Below, piece after piece: positions 7,858 through 16,875 of a stretch of DNA of 64,000 nucleotides. The notes below the pieces were generated by a model. The model saw nothing but the letters and a program-made list of their open reading frames with translations, was not told the origin of the DNA and ran no database searches. This stretch comes from Curtobacterium poinsettiae. Lineage in GTDB: Bacteria; Actinomycetota; Actinomycetes; Actinomycetales; Microbacteriaceae. The DNA is taken from positions 1,984,001 through 2,048,000 of the forward strand of contig NZ_CP106879.1 of the NCBI RefSeq assembly GCF_025677645.1, given 5' to 3'. The position numbers and the translations under genes are program-made. Numbering within the stretch: the first letter of the stretch is position 1; every line of letters starts with the position of its first letter.

Positions 7858-9930
7858 CTACCCGAGCAGCGCCGGCCGCTCCCACTCCTGGTCGAGCACG
7901 TGCTGCCCGAGGAACGCGAACACCGTCTCGTACCAGACCACGGCGTGCTGCGGAGCGAGCACCCAGTGGTTCTCGTCCGGGAAGAACAGGAACCGGTGCG
8001 GCATCGAGCCGTCGGGCGCCGCGTGGTGCTCCGCGAGCTCGGACCAGAGCCGCAGCCCCTCGCCGATCGGCACCCGGTAGTCCTTGTCGCCGTGGATGAC
8101 GAGCATCGGTGACGTGATCTCGGCCACGAACCGGTGCGGGTCGTTCGCCGCGATCCCCTCGGCGTCGAAGATCGACGACCAGTACTGCGACGAGTCCGTC
8201 GTGCCGTTGAACTGCTCGAGCGCCCACAGGCTCGCGTGGGTGACGATCGCGCGGAAGCGGTCGGTGTGCCCGGCGACCCAGTTCGCCATGTACCCGCCGA
8301 ACGACCCGCCCATCGCAGCGGTGCGGGTCGCGTCGATGTCTGCCCGCGCCTCGACCACGTCGGTGATCGCCATCAGGTCGGTGTACGGCGCCTGCCCCCA
8401 GGCGTTCCAGCCGCGGTTCACGAAGTCGAGTCCGTAGCCGGTGGACAGCGCGGGGTCCGGCAGCAGGACGGCGTAGCCCCGGGCTGCGAGCAGCATCGGG
8501 TTCCAGCGCCACGACCACTGGTTCCACGAGTTGAGCGGTCCGCCGTGGATCCACAGGACGAGCGGGTGCGGTCCCTCGCCCTCGGGCGCGACCAGCCAGC
8601 CGCGCACGCGGACGCCGTCGGCTGCGGTCGTCTCGACCTCTTCCAGGTGGGCGGGCACGTCCGGCAGGGGCGCCGGCGTCGCCAACGGGGTCACCGTGCC
8701 GTCCGCCGCGATCCGCACCGGGTGCAGCGGGGCCGCCCAGGAGGCCCGGAGCGCCACCACCACGCCCGTCGCCGCCGCCACGCGCAGGCTCGAGTACGCC
8801 CAGTCGTCGTGCGTCAGCTGCTCGACGGCTCCGCCGTCGAGGGGGATGCGGAAGACCGGCGCGCGACCGTCCTGGTCGGCGACCACCAGGAGCGCGCGGT
8901 CGCCGTGCTCGAACACGAGCTCGCTCGGCCAGCGGTCCCAGTCGGTCGCGACGCGGCGGGCGTCGGAGCCGTCGATCTCGGCGACCCAGACCTCCTGCTG
9001 GTTCGCGCCGGCCGGGGTGGAGCGGACGGTGCGGACCCAGGCGATCGTCCGGCCGTCGTGGCTGAGTGTCGGCATCTCGTGGTCGACGTCGACGTCGTCG
9101 AACAGCACCGTGCGGTGGCCGCTGGACAGGTCGATGGTGACGAGGGTCGAGCGGTCCCCACGGGCCTCCCGGACGCCCACGGATGCCAGCAGGGCCGAGC
9201 CGTCGGGCGTGAGCGCGCCGCTGACGTGGTCGAGCGAGCGGCCGGGGGCCGGTGTGCGGTCGACGGGCCGGACGTGTCCGGCGCTGGCGCCGGCCGCGTC
9301 GCTGTCGGTGTCGCCGCCGGCCGTGTCGAGCGTCAGGACGTGCGTCTGTGCCGGCCCGAGGTCGTGGTCCCAGTACCGGACCGGGTAGGTCTCGTGCAGG
9401 ATCGCGCGGACCTGCTTGTCCTTCCGGGTCTTCCGGAGCTCCGCGTCGGCTTCGAGCACGGTCGCGGAGTCGGACCCGGCGCCCGGCAGCAGGTCGGCGG
9501 TCAGTGCGACGACGTCCGACGCCGCCGCGGTGGCCAGGACCCCACCGACGCCCCCGGCCAGGCGGGTGAGCGGGCGGGCCTCGCCACCGGTCGCGGGCAG
9601 GACCCAGAGCTGGGCGGCCTCGAGGTCGGTGGCGTCGGCGTCGGGCCGGGCGGAGACGAAGAGCAGGTCGCCGGTGCGGGTGAAGGCGATGCCGCCCTCG
9701 CCCTTGGCGGAGCGCGTGAGGCGGACCGGGCGCGCGGCGGGTGTGCCGGCGTCGTCCGCGTCCTCGGCCGGGTCTGCTGGCACCTGCCAGATCGACCGGC
9801 GGTACCCGGTGCCGTCGGCGTCGAGCGCACTGACCGTCAGGGCGACGCGGGTGCCGTCGGGGCTGATGTCGATGCCGTCGACACGGGGGAGCGCGACGTA
9901 CTGGTCGAGGTCGGAGAACGGGGTGCTCAT
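7858..9930 (-). CDS. S9-family prolyl oligopeptidase/acylaminoacyl-peptidase
   Basis: 690 residues from ATG 9930; the open frame extends much further upstream but only as a shadow of the patatin gene. The N-terminal ~430 residues form a WD40-like beta-propeller. The C-terminal alpha/beta-hydrolase has Ser in GGSFGGYM (about residue 541), Asp in IHGDKDYRVP (about 612) and His in DENHWV (about 653), a complete catalytic triad. It probably cleaves short peptides in the cytoplasm; no signal peptide is seen. Its start overlaps the end of the patatin gene by four bases (ATGA), implying translational coupling of a peptidase and a lipase. Confidence 0.93.
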   Translation of the reverse strand: MSTPFSDLDQYVALPRVDGIDISPDGTRVALTVSALDADGTGYRRSIWQVPADPAEDADDAGTPAARPVRLTRSAKGEGGIAFTRTGDLLFVSARPDADATDLEAAQLWVLPATGGEARPLTRLAGGVGGVLATAAASDVVALTADLLPGAGSDSATVLEADAELRKTRKDKQVRAILHETYPVRYWDHDLGPAQTHVLTLDTAGGDTDSDAAGASAGHVRPVDRTPAPGRSLDHVSGALTPDGSALLASVGVREARGDRSTLVTIDLSSGHRTVLFDDVDVDHEMPTLSHDGRTIAWVRTVRSTPAGANQQEVWVAEIDGSDARRVATDWDRWPSELVFEHGDRALLVVADQDGRAPVFRIPLDGGAVEQLTHDDWAYSSLRVAAATGVVVALRASWAAPLHPVRIAADGTVTPLATPAPLPDVPAHLEEVETTAADGVRVRGWLVAPEGEGPHPLVLWIHGGPLNSWNQWSWRWNPMLLAARGYAVLLPDPALSTGYGLDFVNRGWNAWGQAPYTDLMAITDVVEARADIDATRTAAMGGSFGGYMANWVAGHTDRFRAIVTHASLWALEQFNGTTDSSQYWSSIFDAEGIAANDPHRFVAEITSPMLVIHGDKDYRVPIGEGLRLWSELAEHHAAPDGSMPHRFLFFPDENHWVLAPQHAVVWYETVFAFLGQHVLDQEWERPALLG

Positions 9931-10823
9931 GCGTGCACGCTCGCCAGGTCCTCGGCCCAGAAGGCGGCGACCTGCTCGGCGACCGCGGTGCCCTGGGCGT
10001 GTCCGGCCTCGGCCGACGGCGCCTGGGTGGCGAGCGAGAGCGAGTTCGTGCCGAAGGCCTGCTGGGAGGCGCTGTCCGCCACCACGACCTCGACCGAGGA
10101 ACCACCGGCGCGCAGGGCCTCGACGGCGACGTCGAGCCACGGCCCACACGGTGACGGCCCTTCGGGGCCGCAGGCGATGACGAGCACGCGCTCGTACCCG
10201 GCAGCGGCGTCGGCGTTGGTGCCGGAGCGGACACCACCGTCGACGTGGGGGCGGCCGTCGATGGTGACCGGGGTCCAGACGAAGGGCACCGAGCAGCTGG
10301 CCGCGACCGCGCGGGGGAGCGGCACGCCGTCGGCCGCCGTCAGCAGGCGGAAGGTGCCGTCGGTGGCGTCGACCGCGGTGACGGCGAGCGGCTTCTCCGG
10401 CCACTCGGTGGACGGCAGCGTCTCGCCGAAGGTCACCGTGCGCTCGTCGTCGCTCTGTCCGCCGACGACCTGCTGGGCGGCCTGACCGAGTCGAGCCCGG
10501 GCGTCCTGCTCGCCGGTCGCACCCTGTAGCGCTGCGCCGATGTGCTGCTGCACAGCCTCGACGTCGATGGGGGCCGGCTCTTGGTAGGTGGTCGGCGCCG
10601 GGGTGTGCTGCTGGTCGTAGGCCTGCTGGACGGCACCGTTCCGGACGAACGCGCCGACGACGCTGCCGGCGCTGGTACCGACGACGAGGTCGGCGGCGTC
10701 GAGGTCGACGCCGGCTTCCTGCAGGGCGACGAGGACACCGACTTCCCACGCGATGCCGGCGACACCTCCGCCACCGAGGACGAGGGCTCTGGATCCGGGA
10801 ACGGGCGTGCTGACGTCGGTCAT
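9927..10823 (-). CDS. Patatin-like phospholipase/acyl hydrolase
   Basis: 298 residues. The glycine-rich oxyanion loop ALVLGGGGVAGIAWEVG lies at residues about 13-29, the nucleophile elbow GTSAGS at about 49, and the catalytic aspartate in HVDGGV at about 194: the Ser-Asp dyad of patatin lipases. Patatins with this short architecture hydrolyse lipid acyl esters in the cytoplasm or at the membrane face. It is the first gene of a two-gene operon with the S9 peptidase. Divergent from the GAF-like membrane protein gene. Confidence 0.92.
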   Translation of the reverse strand: MTDVSTPVPGSRALVLGGGGVAGIAWEVGVLVALQEAGVDLDAADLVVGTSAGSVVGAFVRNGAVQQAYDQQHTPAPTTYQEPAPIDVEAVQQHIGAALQGATGEQDARARLGQAAQQVVGGQSDDERTVTFGETLPSTEWPEKPLAVTAVDATDGTFRLLTAADGVPLPRAVAASCSVPFVWTPVTIDGRPHVDGGVRSGTNADAAAGYERVLVIACGPEGPSPCGPWLDVAVEALRAGGSSVEVVVADSASQQAFGTNSLSLATQAPSAEAGHAQGTAVAEQVAAFWAEDLASVHA

Positions 10824-10936
10824 GTGTCCTGCTTACCAGCTGCGTGCGACGGGCTGGTCGAGCCCGGTGCGTCCTGTGGAGGATCCGCCTGTGGACAACT
10901 CCGTCCGCGTCGGTGGCGTGACCTAGCGTCGTGGTC

Positions 10937-11746
10937 ATGGGGAACCAGCGTTCAGGACGGGTCGGCACGGTCGTGTGGCCGATCGTGGTGGCTGCTGCGC
11001 CCACCGCGGCGTTCCAGCTGCCGAACCTGTTCGTCGCGCCGGCGGTCCGACTGTCGCTCGTCGCGTTCGGGCTCGTCGTGCTCGTCGGAGCGGTGACGGT
11101 GCAGGTGGTCCGGACCCGACGCAGCGACGCTGCACGGTCGGTGGCCGAGGACAACGCCACCGCGGCGGAGCTCGAGCAGTCGACGGCGGTCCGGTACGCG
11201 TTCGGCCAGATCGCCACCCGGCTCGTCCGGTTCACCGAGCTGCCCAGGTCCGAGCGCCACGGCGAACTCGCGGTCGTCGCCGACCGCGTCGCCGTGGCCC
11301 TGGCGTTCTACCTGCTGCCGAAGGTGCCCGACGTCCGCGCCAACGTCTACCAGCTGTCCACCGATCTGCGGGCGCTCGAGCCGATCGGTCACGGTGGGGC
11401 CGGCGACACCGCCGGGGTCTTCCGAGCGGGCACGCCCTACGGTGACCGCAACCTCGAGTGGGTGCTGGTCGGGGGATCGCCCCGCATCGTCGGTGACCGC
11501 TCGGCCGATGTGGACGTCGACCAGGACCTGCCGGGCTTCGAGCCGCGGTACACCTCGTACGTCTCGGTGGTGATCCGGTCCGACCAGTACTCGTTCGGCA
11601 TGCTCACCGTGGACTTTCCGGTCCCCGACGCGTTCACCGAACTCGACGCCAAGAACATCGCGATGATGGCGTCGTTCATGGCCGTCGCGTTCTCGCTGAC
11701 CTACTCGTTCCCCGAGCGCGACCGCAATCCAAGGAAAGGCCCGTGA
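10937..11746 (+). CDS. Membrane-anchored protein with GAF-like domain, unknown function
   Basis: 269 residues from ATG 10937 (GTG 10931 is in frame). Two short hydrophobic segments at about residues 12-30 and 38-58 form a membrane hairpin, followed by a helical stretch and a soluble domain ending with SYVSVVIRSDQYSFGMLTVDF, which has the look of a GAF-domain beta-sheet. Such an arrangement suggests a sensor at the inner membrane face, but no output domain is present. The next small gene is translationally coupled to it, so the pair probably acts together. Confidence 0.65.
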   Translation: MGNQRSGRVGTVVWPIVVAAAPTAAFQLPNLFVAPAVRLSLVAFGLVVLVGAVTVQVVRTRRSDAARSVAEDNATAAELEQSTAVRYAFGQIATRLVRFTELPRSERHGELAVVADRVAVALAFYLLPKVPDVRANVYQLSTDLRALEPIGHGGAGDTAGVFRAGTPYGDRNLEWVLVGGSPRIVGDRSADVDVDQDLPGFEPRYTSYVSVVIRSDQYSFGMLTVDFPVPDAFTELDAKNIAMMASFMAVAFSLTYSFPERDRNPRKGP

Positions 11747-11973
11747 TGCTCACACGCTCTGTCGGACGCTCGACGTACGATGCCCCCATGACGACCGTGA
11801 ACCCTGCTCCGCCGTCGTTCGGGCGTGCCCGGATCTCCTCGCCGAACTGGAACGACACCACCACCGACGCCGACTACGAAGACCTCGACGTCATCGCCGC
11901 CAACATCGAACGCGAGCGCGCTGCAGCCCGGCTCCGGGTCACCGCAGCCATCGCCGCGCGTCTGGGGCGCTGA
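11746..11973 (+). CDS. Small hypothetical protein coupled to the GAF-like protein
   Basis: 75 residues. The ATG at 11746 shares its A with the TGA stop of the preceding gene, and a strong AAGGAAAGG site lies 6 bases upstream, so real translation is likely. The sequence has no membrane segment; the C-terminal half is a charged amphipathic helix (IAANIERERAAARLRVTAA). Another in-frame ATG lies at 11788. Not a family I recognise; its coupling suggests a partner of the GAF-like membrane protein. Confidence 0.55.
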   Translation: MLTRSVGRSTYDAPMTTVNPAPPSFGRARISSPNWNDTTTDADYEDLDVIAANIERERAAARLRVTAAIAARLGR

Positions 11974-11990
11974 CCCCTCCCGCATCGTCC

Positions 11991-12032
11991 ACGACGAACG
12001 GCTCCCACGCGTGCGTGGGAGCCGTTCGTCGT
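11991..12032. terminator. Bidirectional terminator, 20-bp perfect arms
   Basis: The 20-base arm at 11991-12010 is exactly inverted at 12013-12032 with only GT between. It lies between convergent genes (the small protein on plus, quinone oxidoreductase on minus), so it can stop transcription from both sides. There is no T-run. Confidence 0.75.
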
Positions 12033-12064
12033 CTGCGGAGCCCGAGCCGGATCCGGTGTCGCAG

Positions 12065-13096
12065 CTACGGCGCCTCGGACACGTCGATGAGCACCTTGCC
12101 GACGGTGTCCTGCTCGACCGCATCGTGCGCCTGGGCGGTCTGCTCGAGCGCGAACCGGGTGAGCGGGAGCCCGGCGTCCTCGCCGACCGGCAGCACGCCG
12201 TCGTGCAGCGCCTCGGTGACGTCCGCGGCCGCCGCGGACAGCGCCTCGTCGCCGATCGTGTAGAGCAGCAGGAACTGGTAGCGGGCGTTCACGCTCATGT
12301 TCGGGCGGATCGGCAGGCTCGCCTCGTCACCGCCGTTGTTCGCGTAGATCGACACGACGCCGTGGTTCGCCAGCACGTCGGCGACCAGCGCGGCGTTCTG
12401 CGGGATCGACACCTCGACGACGATGTCGACACCGTCCGGCGCGATCGCCCGGATGCGCTCGGCGGCGTCCTCCTCGCGGTAGTTCACGACGTGGTGGGCA
12501 CCCGCCGCGGTCGCCAGTGCTGCCTTCGCGTCCGAGCTGATCGTGGTGATGACGGTCGCTCCGGCCCAGCGGGCGAGCTGGATCGCGGCGTGCCCCACGG
12601 CACCGGCTCCGCCGGCGACGAGCACGGTGAAACCGTCGAGGGCTCCGGGGCCCAGGCGTGCGGGGCCGTCCTCGTGGGTGGTGAGGGCCCGGTGCGCCGT
12701 CATCGCGGGGACGCCGAGCGAGGCGCCGACGTCGAACGAGACACCGTCGGGCAGCGGGACCACGCGCGACTCGGGCACGACCGTGTACTCCTGCGCGGTG
12801 CCGGTCGGCCGGGACGCCGCCGCCATGAACAGCCAGACGCGGTCGCCGACGGCCAGTCCGTCGACTCCGGGGCCGACGGCGTCCACGACGCCCGCGCCGT
12901 CCTGGTTCGGCGTGATCTCGGGGAACGGCAGCCCGTCGCCGTACGTGCCGCCGGCGCGGGCCTTCCAGTCGGTCGGGTTGACGCCGGAGACGACGACGCG
13001 GACGCGGACCTCACCAGCGCCGGGTTCCGGGATGTCCCGCTCGACGAGTTCGAGGACGCTGCTGGCACCGGGCTTCGTGTAGACGATCGATCGCAT
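12065..13096 (-). CDS. NADPH:quinone oxidoreductase, zinc-less MDR family
   Basis: 343 residues from ATG 13096; an upstream extension in the same frame lacks a ribosome site. N-terminal GroES-like domain (GEVRVRVVVSGVNPTDWKAR), then a Rossmann domain with TVLVAGGAGAVGHAAIQLA at about residues 150-170, the NADPH-binding AxxGxxG motif of quinone oxidoreductases. No structural zinc cysteines are present. It probably reduces quinones or alpha,beta-unsaturated carbonyls. It may belong to the same stress response as the neighbouring HxlR regulator, which points the same way. Confidence 0.9.
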   Translation of the reverse strand: MRSIVYTKPGASSVLELVERDIPEPGAGEVRVRVVVSGVNPTDWKARAGGTYGDGLPFPEITPNQDGAGVVDAVGPGVDGLAVGDRVWLFMAAASRPTGTAQEYTVVPESRVVPLPDGVSFDVGASLGVPAMTAHRALTTHEDGPARLGPGALDGFTVLVAGGAGAVGHAAIQLARWAGATVITTISSDAKAALATAAGAHHVVNYREEDAAERIRAIAPDGVDIVVEVSIPQNAALVADVLANHGVVSIYANNGGDEASLPIRPNMSVNARYQFLLLYTIGDEALSAAAADVTEALHDGVLPVGEDAGLPLTRFALEQTAQAHDAVEQDTVGKVLIDVSEAP

Positions 13097-13235
13097 GTCC
13101 CCAGGCAACCACTCGTCGCCGTCGGGGATTCCGGACGGGGGACACCGGGCCACATCGTGAGCGGAAGGTGTCGCGCGCGATCCTCGGACACGACCGTTTC
13201 TGCTCACCAGGCGCCGGGGCGCACCGCGCCGCGCG

Positions 13236-13598
13236 TCAGCGCGCGTCGTACCCCTCGCGCGCCTCGGCGACGTCGGGCATGTGCGAGGTGGCCCAGTCCT
13301 CCAGCGGCACGAGCACGGTGCGCAGCGACCGCCCGAGCTCGGTCAGCTCGTACTCCACGTGCGGGGGGATCTCGGGGAACACCGTCCGCGTCACCATGCC
13401 GTCGCGTTCGAGCGCCCGCAGCGTCTGGGTGAGCATCTTCTGCGAGACCCCCTGCACCCGGGCCGCCACCGCCGAGTACCGTGCGGGACCGTCGGCGAGG
13501 GCGCCGATCGTCAGCACGCTCCACCGGTCGCCGATGCGGTCGAGCAGCTGCCGACTGGGGCAGTCCGCCGCGTAGGGGCTGTACTCGAGTGCTGACAT
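13236..13598 (-). CDS. HxlR-family transcriptional regulator
   Basis: 120 residues from ATG 13598, which has GGAGGA 5 bases upstream; the upstream ATG at 13613 has no such site. It begins with an N-terminal cysteine region ([19 protein letters not shown]) followed by a winged helix, standard for HxlR/DUF24 proteins, many of which sense thiol-reactive quinones or aldehydes through that cysteine. It is divergent from an NAD(P)-binding oxidoreductase, its likely target, with a clear palindrome in between. Confidence 0.9.
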   Translation of the reverse strand: MSALEYSPYAADCPSRQLLDRIGDRWSVLTIGALADGPARYSAVAARVQGVSQKMLTQTLRALERDGMVTRTVFPEIPPHVEYELTELGRSLRTVLVPLEDWATSHMPDVAEAREGYDAR

Positions 13599-13631
13599 GG
13601 TGTCCTCCGTCACGCACCGCCAGGTGCCTAC

Positions 13632-13648
13632 TTACTCGAAGAGAGTAA
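13632..13648. promoter_or_regulatory. Candidate HxlR operator
   Basis: TTACTC at 13632-13637 and GAGTAA at 13643-13648 form a perfect 6+6 inverted repeat around GAAGA. It is AT-rich against its surroundings and lies between the divergent HxlR and oxidoreductase genes. The TTACT/AGTAA core matches the style of published HxlR/QorR-type operators. Confidence 0.65.
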
Positions 13649-13706
13649 CTCTTGTACGGTGACTGTCAACGTCACTGACGCCCAGCACGTCCACGAAGGG
13701 AACACC

Positions 13707-14354
13707 ATGACCAACATCGTCGTCTTCGGAGGCACCGGCTACGCCGGCTCCGCCATCACCCACGAGGCACTCTCCCGCGGCATCGCCGTCACTGCGGTCG
13801 CCCGCGACACGAGCAAGCTCGAGCCGGCCGAGGGCCTCACCCTGGCGCAGGGTGACGCGTTCGACGCCGACTTCGTGTCCGAGGTCACCAAGGGCGCCGA
13901 CGTCGTCATCGTCTCGCTCCACGCCGTGCAGGCCGACGGCAGCGAGCTGAAGGACAAGTTCCAGCACTTCGTCGACGCCGCCGCTGCAGCGGGTGCGCGG
14001 CTCGGCATCGTCGGCGGTGCCGGCTCGATGCGCGTGTCCGAGGACGGCCCCCGCCTCTTCGACACCGACGGCTTCCCGGATGCCTTCAAGGGCGAGGCGA
14101 AGAGCCACGCGCAGATCCTCGACGCCCTCCGCACGTCGGACACCCAGGTCGACTGGTTCTACGTGAGCCCCGCCGCGGCCTTCGGCAGCTACAACCCGGG
14201 CGAGCGTCGCGGCACCTACCGTGTCTCGGACGAGGTCCTGCTCGCCGACGCCGAGGGCAACTCGGACATCTCCGGCGCCGACTACGCCATCGCGTTCGTC
14301 GACGAGATCGTCACCCCGGCGCACCACCAGACGCGCTTCGGCGTCGCCTACTGA
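13707..14354 (+). CDS. NAD(P)-binding Rossmann-fold oxidoreductase (NmrA/SDR-like)
   Basis: 215 residues from ATG 13707 (GAAGGG 7 bases upstream). The N-terminal TNIVVFGGTGYAGSAI is a GxxGxxG dinucleotide-binding motif of atypical short-chain dehydrogenases; the following VARDTSKL suggests NADP preference. No clear Tyr-x-x-x-Lys catalytic pair is visible, as in NmrA-like members. It ends with a loop common in proteins annotated as NAD(P)H-binding or SDR epimerase-like. Divergence from an HxlR regulator suggests induction by electrophile or oxidative stress. Confidence 0.83.
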   Translation: MTNIVVFGGTGYAGSAITHEALSRGIAVTAVARDTSKLEPAEGLTLAQGDAFDADFVSEVTKGADVVIVSLHAVQADGSELKDKFQHFVDAAAAAGARLGIVGGAGSMRVSEDGPRLFDTDGFPDAFKGEAKSHAQILDALRTSDTQVDWFYVSPAAAFGSYNPGERRGTYRVSDEVLLADAEGNSDISGADYAIAFVDEIVTPAHHQTRFGVAY

Positions 14355-14367
14355 GGCACTGCGCCTC

Positions 14368-14437
14368 GCAAGACACCGGTGTTCACGCAACACACCGCGG
14401 GATCCCGCGGCGTCGAGCGTGAACACCGGTGCTTTGC
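14368..14437. repeat. 70-bp nested inverted repeat (cruciform-like)
   Basis: Outer arms of 21 bases at 14368-14388 and 14417-14437 match with two mismatches (core CACCGGTGTTCACGC is exact). Inside them is a second perfect palindrome CCGCGGGATCCCGCGG at 14395-14410. It lies between convergent genes and is probably a bidirectional terminator, but the nested double palindrome is unusual. Confidence 0.7.
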
Positions 14438-14532
14438 GCACTGTCCGGCGCGACCAACGGGCGGACGGGAGGCACGGGGCGGGGCCGCCACGGGCCTCCA
14501 GGCCGGCGGGCGCGAGCGACCAGACCCCCGCG

Positions 14533-15855
14533 TCAGTGCGCGACGATCGCCGGCACCGGCAGGTGGTGGCGCATGCGCACCGCCAGGTGCAGGCCGCCCC
14601 GACGGGCGAGCACGAGCGCGATGACGGCGGCGGCAGCGGCCGGCACACCACCGGCGACCATCATCCCCACGTGGGCTCCGAAGTGGTCGACGATCTGACC
14701 CATCAGCGGCCCACCGATCGCCTGCCCACCGAGCAGCACCAGGACGTAGAGCGACATCACCCGGCCACGGATCGCCACGTTCGACGACAGCTGCACGAGC
14801 GAGTTCGACGCGGTCTGGAACAGCAGTTGCGACATCCCGACGGCAACCAGCGCGACGGTGAACGGTGCGATCGCCGGGATCGACCCCGAGACGACGAGCA
14901 GGACGCCCGTCCAGAACACCCCGCCGACGATGGTGCGGAGCCGGACGACGGCCCGGCGGGTGGACAGCAGCGCGCCGACCAGGGCGCCGATCGCCACCGC
15001 GGAGTTGAAGACCCCGTAGCCGCCGGCACCGACGTCGTACACCTGTGACGCGAAGGCGGAGAGCAGCACGGGCATCGTCAACGCGAACACCGAGAAGAAC
15101 GCGACGAGGATCACCGGCACGATGATCGTCGGCTTGTGCACGGCGTAGCGGAGGCCCTCCACGAGCTGGCCCTTGCCTCGCGGCGCCGGTGGTGTGCGGT
15201 GCAGTTCGGAGACCTTCAGGAACCCGAGCGTGACGACGACGGCGACGCAGGCGATCGCGTTCACGCCGAACGACCACCCCGCGCCGACCGCGACGAGCAG
15301 TGCCCCGGACAGCGCCGGACCGATCATGCCGCCGAGCTGGAACACCGACGAGTTCACGCTGATGGCGTTCCGCAGGTGCTTGTGGCCGACGATCTCGGTG
15401 ACGAACACCTGCCGTGCCGGGTTGTCGATGACGGTGACCATGCCCACGAGGAACGCGATCACCCAGATGTGCCACGCCTCGACGACGCCGGCGAGCGTCA
15501 GGACGGCGAGCAGCGCGGACAGCACCGCGAAGGCGCCCTGCGTGATCATCATGAGCGCACGCTTCGAGAACCGGTCGACCAGGACGCCGCCGAGCAGCCC
15601 GAACAGCAGCATCGGTGCGAACTGGCAGGCGACCGTGATGCCGACCTGCGCGACCGACCCGGTCAGCTGCAGCACGAGCCAGTCCTGGGCGATCCGCTGC
15701 ATCCAGCCGGCGGTCATCGCCACCAGGTTCGTCGCCGTGAACAGCCGGAAGTTCGGCACGGACAGGGCGATGAGCGTGTGGCGCCACGGGGGTCGCGTGG
15801 CCTGGATCGGGAGCGGTTCGGTGGGCGGGGGGAGGGTCGTCGGTGACGCGCTCAC
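14533..15855 (-). CDS. MFS transporter, EntS-like (MFS_3) exporter
   Basis: 440 residues with about 12 hydrophobic segments. The start is GTG 15855. Family signature between helices 2 and 3: LLGGVLVDRFSKRALMM, the G-x-L-x-D-R-x-x-R/K motif of major facilitator proteins, and the first segment FRLFTATNLVAMTAGWMQRIAQDW is typical of the MFS_3/enterobactin-exporter-like group. It is divergent from a LysR gene, its probable regulator. A drug, siderophore or metabolite efflux role is likely; substrate unknown. Confidence 0.88.
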   Translation of the reverse strand: MSASPTTLPPPTEPLPIQATRPPWRHTLIALSVPNFRLFTATNLVAMTAGWMQRIAQDWLVLQLTGSVAQVGITVACQFAPMLLFGLLGGVLVDRFSKRALMMITQGAFAVLSALLAVLTLAGVVEAWHIWVIAFLVGMVTVIDNPARQVFVTEIVGHKHLRNAISVNSSVFQLGGMIGPALSGALLVAVGAGWSFGVNAIACVAVVVTLGFLKVSELHRTPPAPRGKGQLVEGLRYAVHKPTIIVPVILVAFFSVFALTMPVLLSAFASQVYDVGAGGYGVFNSAVAIGALVGALLSTRRAVVRLRTIVGGVFWTGVLLVVSGSIPAIAPFTVALVAVGMSQLLFQTASNSLVQLSSNVAIRGRVMSLYVLVLLGGQAIGGPLMGQIVDHFGAHVGMMVAGGVPAAAAAVIALVLARRGGLHLAVRMRHHLPVPAIVAH

Positions 15856-15924
15856 GGTGCGGGGTTCTCCGGACGTCGGTGTGGATCTGGTACCCCAACG
15901 AAACTACGTGGCCCCGGCTCATTC

Positions 15925-15945
15925 GATACCCCTATGGTGGCTATC
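15925..15945. promoter_or_regulatory. Divergent MFS/LysR control region
   Basis: The 136-bp gap between the MFS and LysR genes contains an AT-richer stretch with GATA at 15925-15928 and TATC at 15942-15945, an inverted pair 13 bp apart, flanked by ATTCGA and TCGAAT further out (15921 and 15960). It is a candidate LysR binding site overlapping both promoters. Confidence 0.4.
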
Positions 15946-15991
15946 ACTCCATTGCGATGTCGAATGAGGTCGCACCGACGGAAGGCGCGAC

Positions 15992-16849
15992 GTGCTCGAT
16001 CCGGTCCTGTTGCAGACGTTCCTGGCCGTGGCGGAGACCGGCAGCTTCACGCAGGCCGGCACCCGGCTCGGCATCAGCCAGCCGACGGTGTCGCAGCACG
16101 TCCGGCGCCTGGAGACCGCCGTGGCGCGCACCCTCGTCGCCCGGGACACCCGCGGGGTCGCACTGACCGACAACGGGGACGCGATGGCCGGGTTCGCGCG
16201 GACGATCCTCGCGGCGCACGCCACGGCCGACGCCTACTTCTCCGGCGCGGCCACCCGCGGGCGGCTGCGGTTCGGGGCGGCGGACGACCTCGCCATCACC
16301 CAGCTGCCGCGGATCCTGCGGGACTTCCGACGCCTGCACCCGCAGGTGAACCTCGAGCTCACGGTGAACCAGTCGTCGCCGCTGCTCCGCCGGGTGCACG
16401 CCGGCCAACTCGACCTGGTGTTCATCAAGCAGACGGCGGGGGAATCTGCCGAGGGCACCCGGGTCGCCACCGACCAGATGGTGTGGATGGCGCAGGACGG
16501 TATCGCCCTGGAACCCGGCGAACCCGTCCCGCTCATCGCGTACCAGGCGCCGAGCATCAGCCGGCAGATGGCGATCGACGCCCTCGAGGCCGCCGGCCGC
16601 ACCTGGCGGATCACCTGCAACACCCGCGACGTCAACGGGGTGCTCGCCGCGGTTCGCGCGGGCATCGGCGTCGCGGTGTTCCCGCACTCGCTGATCCCGG
16701 CAGACCTGGTGAAGGTGTCGCAGCGGCTCGGGCTGCCGGACCTGCCGGCGGTGGACTACGTCCTCATCGCGAACCCGACGGTGCAGCGGGAGCCGATCGA
16801 CGCCCTGACGAACGCGATCCTGTCCCGCGGGGTCGTCCGCGCCGTCTGA
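15992..16849 (+). CDS. LysR-family transcriptional regulator
   Basis: 285 residues from GTG 15992 (GGAAGG 6 bases upstream). Clear helix-turn-helix at residues about 16-40 (SFTQAGTRLGISQPTVSQHV) and an effector-binding domain from about residue 88 (GRLRFGAADDLAITQLPRIL). It is divergent from the MFS exporter and likely controls it. It converges on the proline-rich membrane protein gene with 12 bp between stops. The effector is unknown. Confidence 0.88.
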   Translation: MLDPVLLQTFLAVAETGSFTQAGTRLGISQPTVSQHVRRLETAVARTLVARDTRGVALTDNGDAMAGFARTILAAHATADAYFSGAATRGRLRFGAADDLAITQLPRILRDFRRLHPQVNLELTVNQSSPLLRRVHAGQLDLVFIKQTAGESAEGTRVATDQMVWMAQDGIALEPGEPVPLIAYQAPSISRQMAIDALEAAGRTWRITCNTRDVNGVLAAVRAGIGVAVFPHSLIPADLVKVSQRLGLPDLPAVDYVLIANPTVQREPIDALTNAILSRGVVRAV

Positions 16850-16850
16850 G

Positions 16851-16875
16851 CGCTCGCCGCGCTACGGGGCGAGCG
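16851..16875. terminator. Bidirectional stem-loop at convergent stops
   Basis: CGCTCGCC at 16851-16858 and GGCGAGCG at 16868-16875 flank a 9-base loop that includes the minus-strand stop codon of the neighbouring gene. It serves both converging genes. Confidence 0.5.

Noticed and set aside
7793..10237. 814-residue minus-strand frame overlapping the S9 peptidase and patatin genes
   Set aside because: Alternative frame of two well-defined genes on the same strand, with proline/arginine-rich random-like sequence.
8134..10485. 783-residue plus-strand frame
   Set aside because: Antisense of the S9 peptidase and patatin genes; no start signal and no recognisable domain.
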